A program made the position numbers and the translations under genes. Positions 11,307 to 22,923 of a stretch of DNA of 64,000 nt are shown piece by piece; the stretch's first letter is position 1, and every line of letters begins with the position of its first letter. Under the pieces are notes generated by a model. It was given only the letters and a program-made list of their open reading frames with translations, had not been told where the DNA came from and did not search any database. The stretch is from Buxus sempervirens (Eukaryota; Streptophyta; Magnoliopsida; Buxales; Buxaceae), in NCBI GenBank assembly GCA_947561395.2, contig OX387189.1, forward strand, positions 27,466,329-27,530,328. Direction: 5' to 3'.

Positions 11307-13603
11307 ATGCACAGACTGGAAATGATCCAAGACGAACTAAGGGAAGTAAAAGGGGTGAACAACTTCGGGGGCATTAACTTTGAGGACTTATGCCTGTACC
11401 CTAATGTTAACCTGCCAGCTAAGTTCAAGTGCCCAGACCTAGACAAATATGATGGCACTGGCTGCCCCATGAGCCATCTGAAGTTGTACTGTGGTGCCCT
11501 ATGCCAATTCGGACGGGAAGAGGGCATCTTGATTCAGCTCTTCCAAAGGAGCTTAACTGGAACTGCGTTGAGATGGTTCGCCACTTTAGACCATGGAAAT
11601 ATCAGAAGATGGAAGGACCTAGCAGATGCCTTCCTAGCTCAGTACCGGTTTAATTCAGAGATTGTACCAGATAGGTACGACGTAATGAGAATGAGTAAGG
11701 CTAGAGACGAATCTGTAAGGCAGTATACCAAGAGATGGAGGGAGACGGCCTCTCAGGTCAGGCCACCCATGCTAGAGCAGGAAATGATTTCCACTTTCAT
11801 CAGTACACTGGGTCAACCATTCTACAGCCACCTGGTGGGTCAGACCACCACTAATTTTGCGGCTTTGGTACAAGTGGCAGACCGAATAGAGGACGGAATT
11901 AGGTCGGGTAAAATAATTGACCACTCTGCTATGGTCAGTCAGCAAGACCCCAACCTAAAGAAAGGAAGTGGGTCGAAAAAGAATGGGAACAAGAAAGAAG
12001 GGGAGGTGAACATGGTGCAGCCATCATCAGGCCCTAACAAGCCCATACAAATCAACATACCTGCTCATTTTCCTACTCCATTTGCTCCATCTATCCAGGC
12101 CCCCATGAGGGTTAATGTTCCAGCAACACCCTCAGACCAAAAAAGGATTTTTACTAAAGAGGAAAATGATGCCTATTTCGCAGCAAGGAGAAATAGGGTT
12201 TTCACCCCTATTCCAATGACTCCTTCTCAGTTGCTGCCCACTTTATTACAAGCAGGGTATATCACTTTAAGAGAACTCAATCCGAATGCATCCAAGGGGA
12301 GAAATTATGACCCCTCCACCACTTGTGATTTCCTCATGGGTGCACCTGGGCACTTTACTGACAAGTGTTGGCCGTTGAAACACGCCATTCAAGATTTGCT
12401 TGACCAGAATACCCTGTCTTTTAATACCGGGGCTCCCAATCCTCCTAGAACAGATATTGGACAAAACCCTCTGCCTCAGCATCGTGGGGCGGGCCCATCT
12501 AATGTCATAGGGGTCATTTCTTTTGATGAAATAACCTTTGACCCATCCCAGTTAATTGCTCCAATAGGGACAACGGTCAAAGTTTATTTTGACAAAAGAA
12601 GTTGCAATAAAGAAATAAATGTAATTTCAAAATGGAATGATCGTGCTACTGAGAGCATTAGCTCTTCTCTGGACCGGGTCTCATCTCTCATGGCCCAAAT
12701 GAATATAGCCAAACCGCCTTTGGTTATCAATTGCAATCCATCCACCCATTTTTCACCCACTTTATCCAAACCACCATCGGTCATAAACTGTGACCATCTC
12801 AATGCATCAGTCACTTCTACAACCTCTCAACCAAAACAGTGTCCACCATTGGTTGTTGATATTCCTCTTACTCAAATTTCATCATCCAAGTCCAAACTTC
12901 CTCCCTTGGTGATAAATGTCCCTAAGCCTTCCTACTCTGAATCGGCTGTACCATGGAACTACAGTGAAGGCTACACTACTACATTCCCTGCAGTTGAGGC
13001 AGAAAGCAAGAAAGAAGTGAACCTCATGATGAGGTCAGGAAAATGTGTAGGGGTGGAAGAAAAACAAAAGGAGACAGAGAAGGAAAAGAAAGAAGAGAAA
13101 AATAAAGGAAAGGCCAAGGTAGGGGAAGATGCCCCTCAGGTAACTAACAGTGAGGCTGCTGACCTCATTAAGTTAATTAAAAAGAGTGAGTTCAACAGTG
13201 TTGAGCAGTTGAACAAAGTCCCTGCTCAGATCTCAATACTGGGTTTATTGATAAATTCTAAAAAACATAGGGACTCCTTGTTAAGGGTACTTCAGGGGGC
13301 CCATGTGCCTAAAAATATTGAACCAGACCAACTAGGCAAGATGGTTGGGCAAATTTTATCTCATAATGTCATAACTTTTTCTGAAACAGAGATCAGCCCA
13401 GCAGGGTACCATCATGTTGACCCTTTGCACATAGCTGTGCTCAGTAAGGGTTGCATGATAGCCCGGGTTTTAATTGATAATGGGTCGGCTCTGAATGTCT
13501 GCCCGTTAATAACATTTGTTAAGCTCGGTCTGGAGCAAAATAAAATAAAACAAAATGGAAGAATCATAAGAGCATTTGATAGCTCTAAAACACACTCCCT
13601 AGG
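11307..13603 (+). pseudogene. gag: Element A Gag and start of protease (interrupted)
   Basis: This is Tat/Ogre-lineage Gag, the structural protein that packages element RNA. A 'CPDLDKYDGTG' segment and the 'F..SLTGTALRWF' region of the retrotransposon Gag fold lie within the first 100 residues. A zinc-knuckle-like C..GAPGHFTDKC is around residues 340-355. A lysine/glutamate-rich linker follows, then the start of an aspartic protease with LIDNGSA as the catalytic D-x-G motif near 13470-13490. The frame is open for 765 codons and is then cut by solo LTR S1; the same frame resumes exactly at 16082. The methionine at 11307 is internal: the N-terminal Gag, PBS and 5' LTR are missing. The element was therefore already dead or truncated at its left end. 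Confidence 0.85.
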
Positions 13604-13705
13604 TGTAGACACCCCAAATTGCACAGTAAAAATGATCAATAATTAGCAAAAATCATTATCTCCTTTGAAGCCAGCACAGAATTTGAGAAAACAAGCTTTT
13701 TCCTT

Positions 13706-13847
13706 GTATCCGACAACTCAGGTCGGATACAAGCACTCTTCTTCGTATCCGACATAAGTTGTCGGATACAAGCAGCCTTTAGTGTATCCGACATCATATG
13801 CCAGATACATTAAGGTGCTCATGTATCCGACTTGACATGTCGGATAC
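13706..13847. promoter_or_regulatory. Iteron array of S1: four dyads, 39-bp period
   Basis: Units start at 13706, 13745, 13784 and 13823, exactly 39 bp apart, and each is 25 bp long. Three have perfect GTATCCGAC-N7-GTCGGATAC arms; the third has a right arm with two changes. The array lies about 170 bp upstream of the TATA box. An array of this regularity suggests cooperative protein binding; no binding protein is known from the sequence. Confidence 0.9.
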
Positions 13848-14013
13848 ATGCTTTTTGTTCAAAATTAGGGTTTTCCGAGAGTTTTCACATTTTACCATCA
13901 TATCCCTCATTAAATGAGTGGAAATCTCAGAAATAGCCTTAGGGTTAAGGTTGGTGGGCTATAGACCTTATGTTATCTCTACCATCTCACCAACCCTAAC
14001 CCTAGCCTTTGCC

Positions 14014-14020
14014 TATAAAT
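14014..14020 (+). promoter_or_regulatory. TATA box of S1
   Basis: TATAAAT in 'cctataaatagg', about 130 bp upstream of the donor-like CAG-GTAAGCC at 14143. The same arrangement is seen in the A and B 3' LTRs. Confidence 0.7.
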
Positions 14021-14353
14021 AGGAGGCTCCTCCTTAAGCAAATGGCCATTAACTCTTGTCATTAACTCTTGCCAAGAAGTTGGAGATCAAAGAGCTCCGA
14101 GTAAAGAGGGGAACCGCTGTAGTCTTGCTTCCAGAAGCCCAGGTAAGCCTCAAACCTCTCTTTACTTTTATGTTTTTTACATTCTAGGTCTAGTTCTCTT
14201 CTTCTACCTTTCTGTAGATTAAGGCCTATGATGTGTGTATGAAAACCCTTCCTCTACTCAAAGTATCTCAAGACTCCCCCTAGCCGTAAAACGTGAAGGC
14301 GGGATCTAGGTGAAACGAGACTGAGGATTGACCTTAGAGTTGGAACCTATTTG

Positions 14354-14687
14354 AATAAGCCTTGTGATTCTATGAAAACCGTTCCATATTCAAAGTACCC
14401 CAAGATTATCTTGAAGAACAGTGTTTAACGGGGAGAGAGAACTAAGGGAAACGATAATGGAACGGAACCCTAGGTTGTTCTAGAACCCTTTTTTGTTGAT
14501 CTAAATGGATGCTATTATGAAATAAGCCTTGTGATTCTATGAAAACCGTTCCATATTCAAAGTACCCCAAGATTATCTTGAAGAACCGTGTTTAACGGGG
14601 AGAGAGAACTAAGGGAAACGATAATGGAACGGAACCCTAGGTTGTTTTTAGAACCCTATTTTGATTGATATAAATGCATGCTATCTT
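14354..14687 (+). repeat. Tandem duplication of 167 bp in S1 leader
   Basis: Two near-identical copies begin at 'aataagccttgtgattc' (14354 and 14521). Element B's LTR has one copy (about 40440-40620), and element A's LTR has an independent 153-bp duplication at the equivalent place (38938 and 39091). Confidence 0.9.
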
Positions 14688-16081
14688 TGCTATGTTGTTG
14701 GAATGATTCTTACACCTACACATACATAGCACGTGATTTTGGTGGGATAGGCTCATATTTCGGATTTATGCATTTATTGTGATAAATCTGAAATAAATAG
14801 CCCCAAGCAATTCTGGGATGTTTTGAAATGATTTTCAAAAGATTTTGATTCATCTTACACGGATCACACACCTCTTATCACTATTTTGAGTTATTTTTAT
14901 TCAAAAAAGGCTTAACTTGACAGCAACTGTACCCCAACTTCGGACACTCGTAACTTCATCGTCCGGATGAATTTTGGAGTGATTCCAGAGCCATGGGAAA
15001 GGTGGTGCTGTCTAGTTTATGCCTGTAAAAGTTCATGAATTTCTATCAAGCGGAATTTGACACCTCTCTGTCAAAGTTGATAGGTCAGTTCTGATCTGCA
15101 TACGGAACCTGTCACTTCGACTGAGCGCCATGTGTTCGTTTTAAGTCCGATTCGAGTGATTCTTGTTTCTGAGTTTTCCTTTGGAAGTCTAGTTTCAAAT
15201 CCTATTGGTTTCATAATTTTTTGACTCCATTTGTGTTGTTAGTAACAGATTTACTCAGAGCTGTTCAACAGTACTTTTCTGGGTAAATCTGTGATCTTCG
15301 GGGCCTGTTCGGGAGACCACCCAAGGCACATCCGAATGAGTTTTTGTATGAGGCTAGTTTCAATTGAAAGATGGCCATACAGGCTTCACTCACACCAAAT
15401 TTCATGGATTTATATGGAGCCGATTTTTCTAAATGATTTTCCAAAGTTGCCCACTTATCACTTTTAATTATCTCCAGCAGCAGATTTCCAAGGAGGATAA
15501 CTCCTAGGATTTTAACCGGAATGGATTGAAATTTTGCATGAGTCTTCTATCTATCATAATCTTTCAAATGGATTTGGTTTGACTCAATTTAAATTAGATT
15601 TGAATGATTTCAAGACAAATGGTTCTTGCTTTTACTGAATTTTCCGGATTTAACTCAACTTGGTTTTGTGCAACTTTTGCTTTGATTTCCATCTTTTGGT
15701 GATATTCCAGAAGTGATATTGACATAAAAGAGGATCTGGATTTCATTTGGATTTTCATGTGAAGATATCATACATTCGTCCCTTTTCAAGGTTTTAGCAT
15801 GAACAACACTTGGCAACCACCTTGTGTGGGTGAATGGGGGTGCCTAACACCTTCCCCTGTTCATAATCTAATCCCCTTACCCATTTCTAGATTTGATTTT
15901 CAAGTAGAGTTATTTTTACTATAGAATTTGCCTTTTAGCTCTTTTTGCTTATTTTGAATCTCTTGGTGTCCATTCACACCCCAAAAATCTGAATGGTGGC
16001 GACTCTCCCATTTTTGCGTTGAGCCCATGTGTTGACAGAGGGGGAATCATCCAGGTGATTTTTCCCATTTCTCACACTAGG

Positions 16082-17117
16082 GGAGGTTGAACTGCCGGTC
16101 ACCATTGGACCGTATATTTTTAACATCACATTTGAAGTGATGGATATACCTGCAGCCTTCAACCTACTCCTAGGAAGGTCGTGGATTCATACAGCTAGGG
16201 CTATACCATCTACCCTCTACCAAAGAGTCAAATATATTAGAGGGCAAAAGGTGATTATTGTCTTAGCTGAAAACTTGGTTCCTTCCATGTGGTCCCTTGA
16301 TGTACCCTACATAAACATGGAAATGACTGCTGACAAGATGGCATTTCACTCTTTCCAGTTTGACACTGTGAATTTTATACCTGGGGGGTATCAAGAAAAA
16401 GAAGGAAAGTTGACCTGTGCTGAGAAAATGGTCAAGAATGTGCTGGAAAAGTACAATTTCGACCCTGGAAAAGGTCTGGGGGTTAACCTGCAAGGAAGGA
16501 TAAAACCGATAAAGGTTAAGAAGATAGTTCATAGAACAGGATTGGGGTCCAAGCCAAGGAACTGGAGAAGACAGAAGGAAATGGAAGACATGAAATTCCC
16601 TTACATCAGGGAAACTTTTCCCAAGCTTTCTCATATGATTCAACTGTCTCCTCCCCAGGATCGGTCCAAACCCCCATACTATAGCATCAACCCATTCCAG
16701 AAACCCAAGTCCTCAACCGTGCAGCCATATGTTCCACCTTCACCTCCACAAGCATTGGGTGGGCCTGGGCCACATACAGAACATGAGCATGATTTTTCCG
16801 ATGACGTTGGAGCCTTTTTTGCCATGACTGAAGGCAACCAAGAAGAAGGAGCAAAGGAGCTACCTTTCATTGATTGGGCTGCAGTAGAAGTTCCATCTGG
16901 GACAAGCCCTACAGAAGAAGCAGGCGATGCAACTCACCCAGTACTGGTGATTTCAGATGCGGACCCTGAGCTTGAGGAGCAGGCTTGTATCCCTACCCTA
17001 GATTCTTTTATGTTGAACAATTGGGAGGAAACTCCCCTTACTTTTGAAGCTGCGTTTGTTTGGCAAACAGACATGGCTTCCAAAAAAAACTCCATTAGTG
17101 GAATGCCCTTTTCCTGA
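16082..17117 (+). pseudogene. Element A protease remainder with G-patch-like domain
   Basis: This continues the gag-protease frame after S1. The first part matches the C-terminal half of a retropepsin-like domain (the LLLGRSWIH motif is near 16160). A glycine-rich block around residues 100-145 after the ATG at 16137 has the GLG spacing of a G-patch (DPGKGLG ... GLGSKP), an RNA-associated module. An acidic, proline-containing linker follows. The frame ends at 17115 just after a run of eight A residues; the +1 frame stays open to about 17155, so a frameshift or an indel is likely. Ogre elements are known to have an intron between protease and RT, so the end may also be spliced out. Confidence 0.75.
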
Positions 17118-17254
17118 AGGTTTTAATGAGCCTTCGTCTTCAGGAAAAGATTTTTAGAAGGCTCTCAAAAAACACAAAAAGATTTTTCATTTTTTTATAG
17201 AAAAGATAAAATTTTCAAAAAGGTCCAAACCACTTATGAACCATATAAGCAAAC
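17118..17254 (+). other. Protease-RT junction, possible intron or shift region
   Basis: The region is stop-rich and A-rich and separates the protease frame from the RT frame. AAG-GTTTTAA near 17117 could be a weak donor, and several TTTTAG / TTATAG acceptor-like sites occur at 17150-17205. I cannot tell a real intron from decay. Confidence 0.35.
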
Positions 17255-18428
17255 GGAATGGGATCAGGTTGAGTATGACTTCGACCTCGAGCTCGACTTT
17301 GACCTAATGGGGGTTGAAGAAGAGACCGAGGACGACGAAGACGACCCTCCAAAAGAACTCACATATCAATTGGAGCGTCATGAAAAGGGGGTCCAACCCA
17401 ATATTGAAGAGACCATATCAATAAACCTAGGGACCGAAGATGACCCAAAAATAGTAAAAATTGGGGTATGCTTATCTGAGGTACAGCGGGATGAAATGAT
17501 ACGGTTCTTGGCTGATTATAAAGATGTATTTGCATGGTCGTATCGGGATATGCTAGGGTTAGACACGGACATGGTTGTGCACAGGCTTCCCATTCTACCA
17601 GATGTCAAGCCAGTTAAACAGAAATTGAGAAGGTTGAAACCTGAATGGACATTGAAGGTCAAAGATGAAGTGGTTAAACAATTCCAAGCGGGATTCTTGG
17701 TGGTCTCCACGTACCCTGAATGGCTTGCAAATATAGTGCCAGTACCAAAGAAGGATGGAAAGGTCCGAATGTGTGTAGACTACAGAGACTTGAATAAGGC
17801 AAACCCAAAGGACGATTTTCCACTACCACACATCGACATCTTGGTGGACAACACTGCTATACATAGTCTGTTCTCGTTCATGGACGATTTTTCTGGGTAC
17901 AATCAAATTAAGATGGCTAAGGAGGATCAAGAAAAAACAGCCTTCATTACACCTTGGGGTACCTTCCACTACACTATCATGCCATTTGGGCTTAAAAATG
18001 CCGGGGCAACCTACCAGCGGGCCATGACAGCCTTATTCCATGATATGATCCATAAGGAGATGGAGGTCTATGTGGATGATATGATAGCCAAATCATGTGA
18101 AGAAGAAGACCACCCGATCAACTTGAAGAAGGTATTTGACCGGCTCAGGAAATACAGTCTAAGGCTTAACCCTGCGAAATGCGTCTTTGGGGCTACATCA
18201 GGAAAATTATTGGGCTTTATAGTAAGCAGAAGGGGAATTGAGATTGACCCAGCTAAAGCTAAAGCAATCATTGAAATGCCATCACCTAGAACGGAGAAGG
18301 AAGTTCGTGGTTTTCTTGGAAGGATTCAGTACATAAGCCGGTTCATAGCACAGCTCACCGCTATCTGTGAACCGATTTTCAAGCTTCTAAGAAAGAATAA
18401 CCCGACGGTCTGGAATGACGATTGCTAA
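17255..18428 (+). pseudogene. pol: Element A reverse transcriptase
   Basis: This is Ty3/gypsy reverse transcriptase of the Tat lineage. After an acidic N-terminal stretch come the finger/palm motifs KKDGKVRMCVDYRDLNKA, FMDDFSGYNQI, MPFGLKNAGATYQ and the catalytic YVDDMI (about 18067-18084). The connection to RNase H follows. The frame is open from about 17255; the first ATG is at 17307. It is closed by TAA at 18426-18428, where the same frame continues directly downstream, so this is a point nonsense mutation (consistent with CAA to TAA) within one polyprotein. Confidence 0.9.
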
Positions 18429-20684
18429 GAAGCCTTTGACACAATAAAGGAATATTTATTGAACCCACCTGTGCTAGTGCCACCAACTCCAGGAAGACCA
18501 TTGATTTTATACTTGTCAGTTTTGGAGACATCAATGGGCTGTGTCTTGGGGCAGCATGACGATACAGGCAGAAAGGAAAGGGCGATTTATTACCTAAGCA
18601 AGAAATGTACAGAATATGAAGCAAAGTACTCTCCTTTGGAAAAGACCTGTTGTGCTTTAGTATGGGCAACTCAGAGACTGAGGCATTATTTCCTTAGTCA
18701 TTCCACATTACTGATATCCCGAATGGACCTTCTGAAGTATTTATTTGAGAAACCGGCTTTAACTGGCAGAACAGCAAAGTGGCAATTGTTACTCTCTGAA
18801 TTTGACCTCACCTATATCACACAGAAAGCCATTAAGGGTCAAGCCATTGCTGATCACTTAGCTGCACACCCTTTACCAGAATACCAACCTTTGAAGACTA
18901 ATTTCCCTGATGAGGCAATCCTGTTTACTGAAGAAGAAGAAGGTGAAAGCTCATGGCAAATGTTCTTTGATGGGGCCGCCAACATGAACGGAAATGGAAT
19001 AGGGGCGGTTTTGATCAAGCTAGATGGGGCACACATCCCAATCGCAGTGAAACTGAGGTTCCAGTGCACAAACAATATTGCAGAGTATGAAGCATGCATA
19101 ATTGGGTTGCAAGCTGCCTTAGACCATGAAGTGGAGGAACTTGACGTATATGGGGATTCGAGTTTTATCATCTTCCAAACAATTGGTGAATGGAAAACCA
19201 AGGATCACAAACTGATCCCCTATCACCAGTATTTGGAAGAAATAAGCACCAAATTCACTCGAATTTCCTTCAATTATATGCCAAGGGCCAAAAATCAATT
19301 TGCGGATGCTCTAGCAACATTGGCTTCAATGGTTAGTATACCAGAAGGTGTTGATATTAGACCACTGGAAATTGAAGTCAGAGATGAACCAGCTTATTGC
19401 CTTGTTTTAGAAGAAACCCCAGAAGAAGAAGTACCATGGTTTCAAGATATTAAGAACTTCCTAAATGATCGGAGTTTGCCAGAAAATGTCACTTCTACAG
19501 AGAAAAGAACAATACAGAGACTGGCAAGACAGTTCTTATTAAGTGGTGGGCAGTTGTACAAAAGATCACACAACGATATCCTACTTAGATGTGTTGCCAA
19601 GACCGAGTCAGAAAGGTTAGTCGAAACTGTACATGGAGGAGTTTGTGGACCCTATATGAACGGGCACATGCTTGCCAAGAAGATTCTGCGATTGGGATAT
19701 TACTGGTCGACAATGGAGCACGATTGCTATATACATGTCAAAAGGTGTCATTTATGCCAAGTGTATGCTGATAATAAAAATGCACCTCCAAGTGAATTGC
19801 ACAACATGACATCTCCATGGCCCTTCTCCATGTGGGGTATAGACGTCATTGGAACGATCTCTCCAAAGGCATCAAATGGACACAGGTTTATACTTGTAGC
19901 AATTGATTACTTCACCAAGTGGGTAGAGGCAGCTTCATATGCAAACATCACAAGTAGCCACGTTTTTAAGTTTTTAAAGCACAACATCATTTGTCGCTAT
20001 GGTTTGCCAAGTGCCATAGTATCAGACAATGCTTCAAACCTTAAGAACAAGGACATGAGGAAGATGTGTGAACAATTTCAGATTACCCATCACAAATCAG
20101 CTCCATACAGACCAAAGATGAATGGGGCAGTAGAAGCAGCAAATAAGAATATAAAGAAGATCATTCAAAAGATGGTAGTGAGTTTCAAAGATTGGCATGA
20201 AATGCTAGCACTTGCCCTACATGCTTACAGAACCTCGATTCGGACTTCTACAGGGGCAACCTCGTACTCCTTGGTCTATGGGATGGAAGCGGTTTTACCA
20301 GTGGAAGTAGAAAACCCTTCATTAAGAGTGCTAATGGAAGCTAAATTAGAAGAAGCTGAATGGATACAGTCAAGACATGATCAACTCAATTTGATAGAGG
20401 AGAAGCGGTTGAAAGCGCTCTGTCATGGCCAATTGTATCAGAAAAGAATGGCCAGGGCTTACAATAAGAAGGTGAAGCCCAGAACTTTCCAAGAAGGGAA
20501 TTTAGTACTAAAGAAAATCTTACCCTTTTTGGAAGACCCTCGTGGAAAATTCAAACCAAATTGGGAAGGGCCTTACCTTGTCAAAAAGGTCCTGTCAGGG
20601 GGTACTCTCATCTTAACAGAAATGGATGGGAAAGATTTTCCTGAGCCAATTAACTCTGATGCAGTAAAGAGATATTTTCCTTGA
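18429..20684 (+). pseudogene. pol: Element A RNase H, second RNase H-like domain and integrase
   Basis: This is the same frame as the RT after the TAA. The first ~130 codons are the RT-linked RNase H. A second RNase H-like domain follows (MFFDGAANMNGNGIGAVL near 18960, then GDSSFII and FADALATLA), a hallmark of Tat/Ogre elements. The integrase has a zinc-binding HHCC region (ending CHLCQVYADNK), a DDE core (GIDVIGTISP, VSDNASN, GAVEAANKNIKK) and a C-terminal GKFKPNWEGPYLV segment. It ends at RYFP-stop. The protein would process and insert element DNA in the nucleus. Apart from the upstream TAA this part is open. Confidence 0.9.
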
Positions 20685-21631
20685 ATAAATATTACTGGGA
20701 AATGATCTGAGGCCATTTTTCCTTATTTCCCAAAATTTTCATCCCTAGTCAAGCCAATTTGAACATGTTCGTCTTCTTTGATAAACCTAAACTAGACTTA
20801 CAGTCTTATACTGGGGCAAGGCCAATAGGGGCAAAGCCAATAGGGACAAAAAGAGAAAGAAAAAAAGAAGAAGAAAAATAGTGGCAAATGAAAGCCAAAT
20901 ACAAAAAAAAGGGGAATGGGGTCAAGTTCATCATGACTGTAAGTCCGGTTGACCTATTTTCACACTTAGAAAATTTTGAGCCTTTAATACTTTTTCTTTC
21001 ATAAACCGAGCTTAGCCTTTGTTTCATCCTATTATTAAGCCCTCGGTGATTTTAGTACATTCATTCAACTTTCAGAGTAAGATTAGTGATGACGGAATGC
21101 AGAAGCCGGCCCTAGTGAAAACCGTAATTAGCGCTAGGGGCAAAAGAAAAAAAAAAGAAATAAAAAGAAAAAAAAAGAGAAAGAAGAATAAAGGGTTGAG
21201 TTGATCATGTGTTTCAAGTTTGAAGTCAGCATGAGCACTAGAAATTGAGCAGATTAGCAGGGTCAGTCATGGAGGAAAAGCCATTTGGGGATGATTCTAA
21301 ATGTCACAGGATAGACAGATTTGGTCTCTCCCTATTGCTTAGACTACCCTTTTTATTATTCAACCTGATTTTAATTCTTTTGATTATATGCGATTAAGTG
21401 TTTTGGATCTGTTTTCAAAAAAAAAAAAAAACTATACTTTGGCCAGTGATGAGAAATCGAATATTTTTTCATAAAACTTCTGTTTTTACAAGCATCTGAG
21501 AAATCTGAGGCCAATAATATAAAACCTATTTTTGAATTAAATCTATTGTCTTTCCACTAATGGAGTTTGCTTTTGTATAAAGTATGAAAAAAAAGAAGAA
21601 GAAAAGAAAGAAAAAAAAATAAAAAAAGAAT
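20685..21631. other. Spacer between convergent pol and antisense gene 2 (element A)
   Basis: This ~950-bp spacer is conserved at 51187-52178 in element B. It has purine-rich runs (20860-20920, 21140-21190, 21580-21630) but no coding potential. It is where sense and antisense transcripts would converge. No clear terminator motif is seen. Confidence 0.6.
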
Positions 21632-22923
21632 CTAAGCCCTATTCCCTAACTGCTCTTCAAGCTCCCTAATCCGAGCAGCCTGAGTTGCAATGATTCCAGA
21701 AGCTCCCTCTGCATCGGGATCGCTAAAAAAGAAGATGATCTCATCTGAAAGTGATTGCTTGATCTTCAACGCCCTAAGGTCAGCCAAGGAATCCTGATAT
21801 TTCTTCCGCATCGCTCGGACTTCAAAGCGACGAGCCTATCTTTGTTCTTCAAGTGTCTTCTCCATGGCAATGCGACAAGACCTCTACTCTTCAAGTTGCC
21901 TCTCCAGATCAATACCCTTTATCCTGAGCTCTTGTGCTTTTCGTACCCAAATTTGTTGAAGCCGCTTGTGGGTTGCTCTTTCAGACTCCAGAATGTCCTC
22001 ATAAGTAGGGGGAAGAACTGCAGGAGGATCCTCAGGTACTGGGACATGACTCTGTACCTGCTCTTTGATCCAGAAATGAGTCCTTCACATGGGACTCAGA
22101 AAAGACTGGACCCCGCAGAAAGCGAACATAGAACCACTCATTCATTAATTGAGCATTTAGCCCCATGGTGGCTGATGTAAGTGGCCCTACAAGGCTCTCA
22201 TAGCCAGTAGGGATCATAATTCCCTGGGTCGCTCCAAACTGTCAAAGAACCCTCAAAGGAAGATAGAGAACAGCAGATTTCAAGCCTGCCAGGACCAAAA
22301 AGTTCCTATCTCTGAAGCTGATCACTGTCTCTGGATTGGGCTGATAAGTGCCAGGCCATCTCACTTGATCGTCCTGGAGAGTACCCAAGAAAGTGAACCA
22401 TCCCTGCTTGCCGCCTTGGATGTTAGGACAACCCCTGTTGCTCATCAGAACAGGAACTTTCAATCTTGGAAAGAAGCGGCGAGTTATCTCTTCAACTTGA
22501 CTCAGGTGGTCAAGCAACAAAAGCTGCAAAAAAGGGGAGAATTTCAATTTATTTCAAAAGAAAAAAAAAAGAAAGAAAAAAAAAAGAAAAGAAAAAAAAG
22601 AAAGAAGGGGAAAGAAGAAAAGAAAAAAAAAGAGAGAAGAAGAAGAAGAAGAAAAAAGAAAGAAAAGAAAAAAAAGAAGAGAGAGAAAAAAATTATTTCT
22701 TTTTTTTACCTGTAGGATAGGGGCGCAGGCAAGAAAGCGTTTCTTCTTTCTGAAATAGCAGTCAGTCAGAGCCTGGTATATCTCTGCCAAGATCATAGGA
22801 GCCAATCTCTCACGTTCCCTAACCTGGCAGATCACTGAGATGAGAGCCAAGTCAACTTGGTCGTCACCCCGTGGAAAAAGCAACTGGTTGACCACTATCA
22901 GAGTCAAAGCATTAAACCTGGCA
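21632..22923 (-). pseudogene. Element A antisense gene 2, 3' part
   Basis: This is antisense gene 2 downstream of the Tekay insertion: the end of exon 1 (22710-22923), an intron of 186 nt (22524-22709) and exon 2 (21632-22523). The protein matches element B's copy at 49486-51186 throughout, and the C-terminal third is a Glu/Gln/Arg-rich coiled coil. Defects: TGA at 22242-22244, a frameshift near 22075, and two CAG-to-TAG stops (21884-21886 and 21836-21838) relative to B. The intron holds a ~150-nt purine run on the plus strand, so it is pyrimidine-rich in the transcript. The N-terminal part is at 32680-33169. Confidence 0.8.

Larger units (their letters stand above)
13604..16076 (+). mobile_element. 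Solo LTR S1, Tat-like (TGTAGACACC family)
   Basis: It runs from TGTAGACACCCC to TTTCTCACA (2473 bp) with a perfect TSD, CTAGG (13599-13603 and 16077-16081), inside element A's protease. It is homologous to the 3' LTR of element A (38356-40173) and more closely to that of element B (40174-41317). It carries four 25-bp dyads (13706-13847), a TATA box (14014-14020), a donor-like CAG-GTAAGCC (14143), a tandem duplication of 167 bp (14354-14687) and a TGGCGACTC box (15997-16005). Confidence 0.92.

Noticed and set aside
13706-13847. Palindromes at 39-bp steps read as a CRISPR array or transposon end
   Set aside because: The repeats are inverted dyads with variable centres, occur at promoters of several elements, and have no associated nuclease genes or TSD of their own.
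22365-22720. Lysine-rich open frames on the plus strand
   Set aside because: They translate a purine-only run inside the intron of antisense gene 2.
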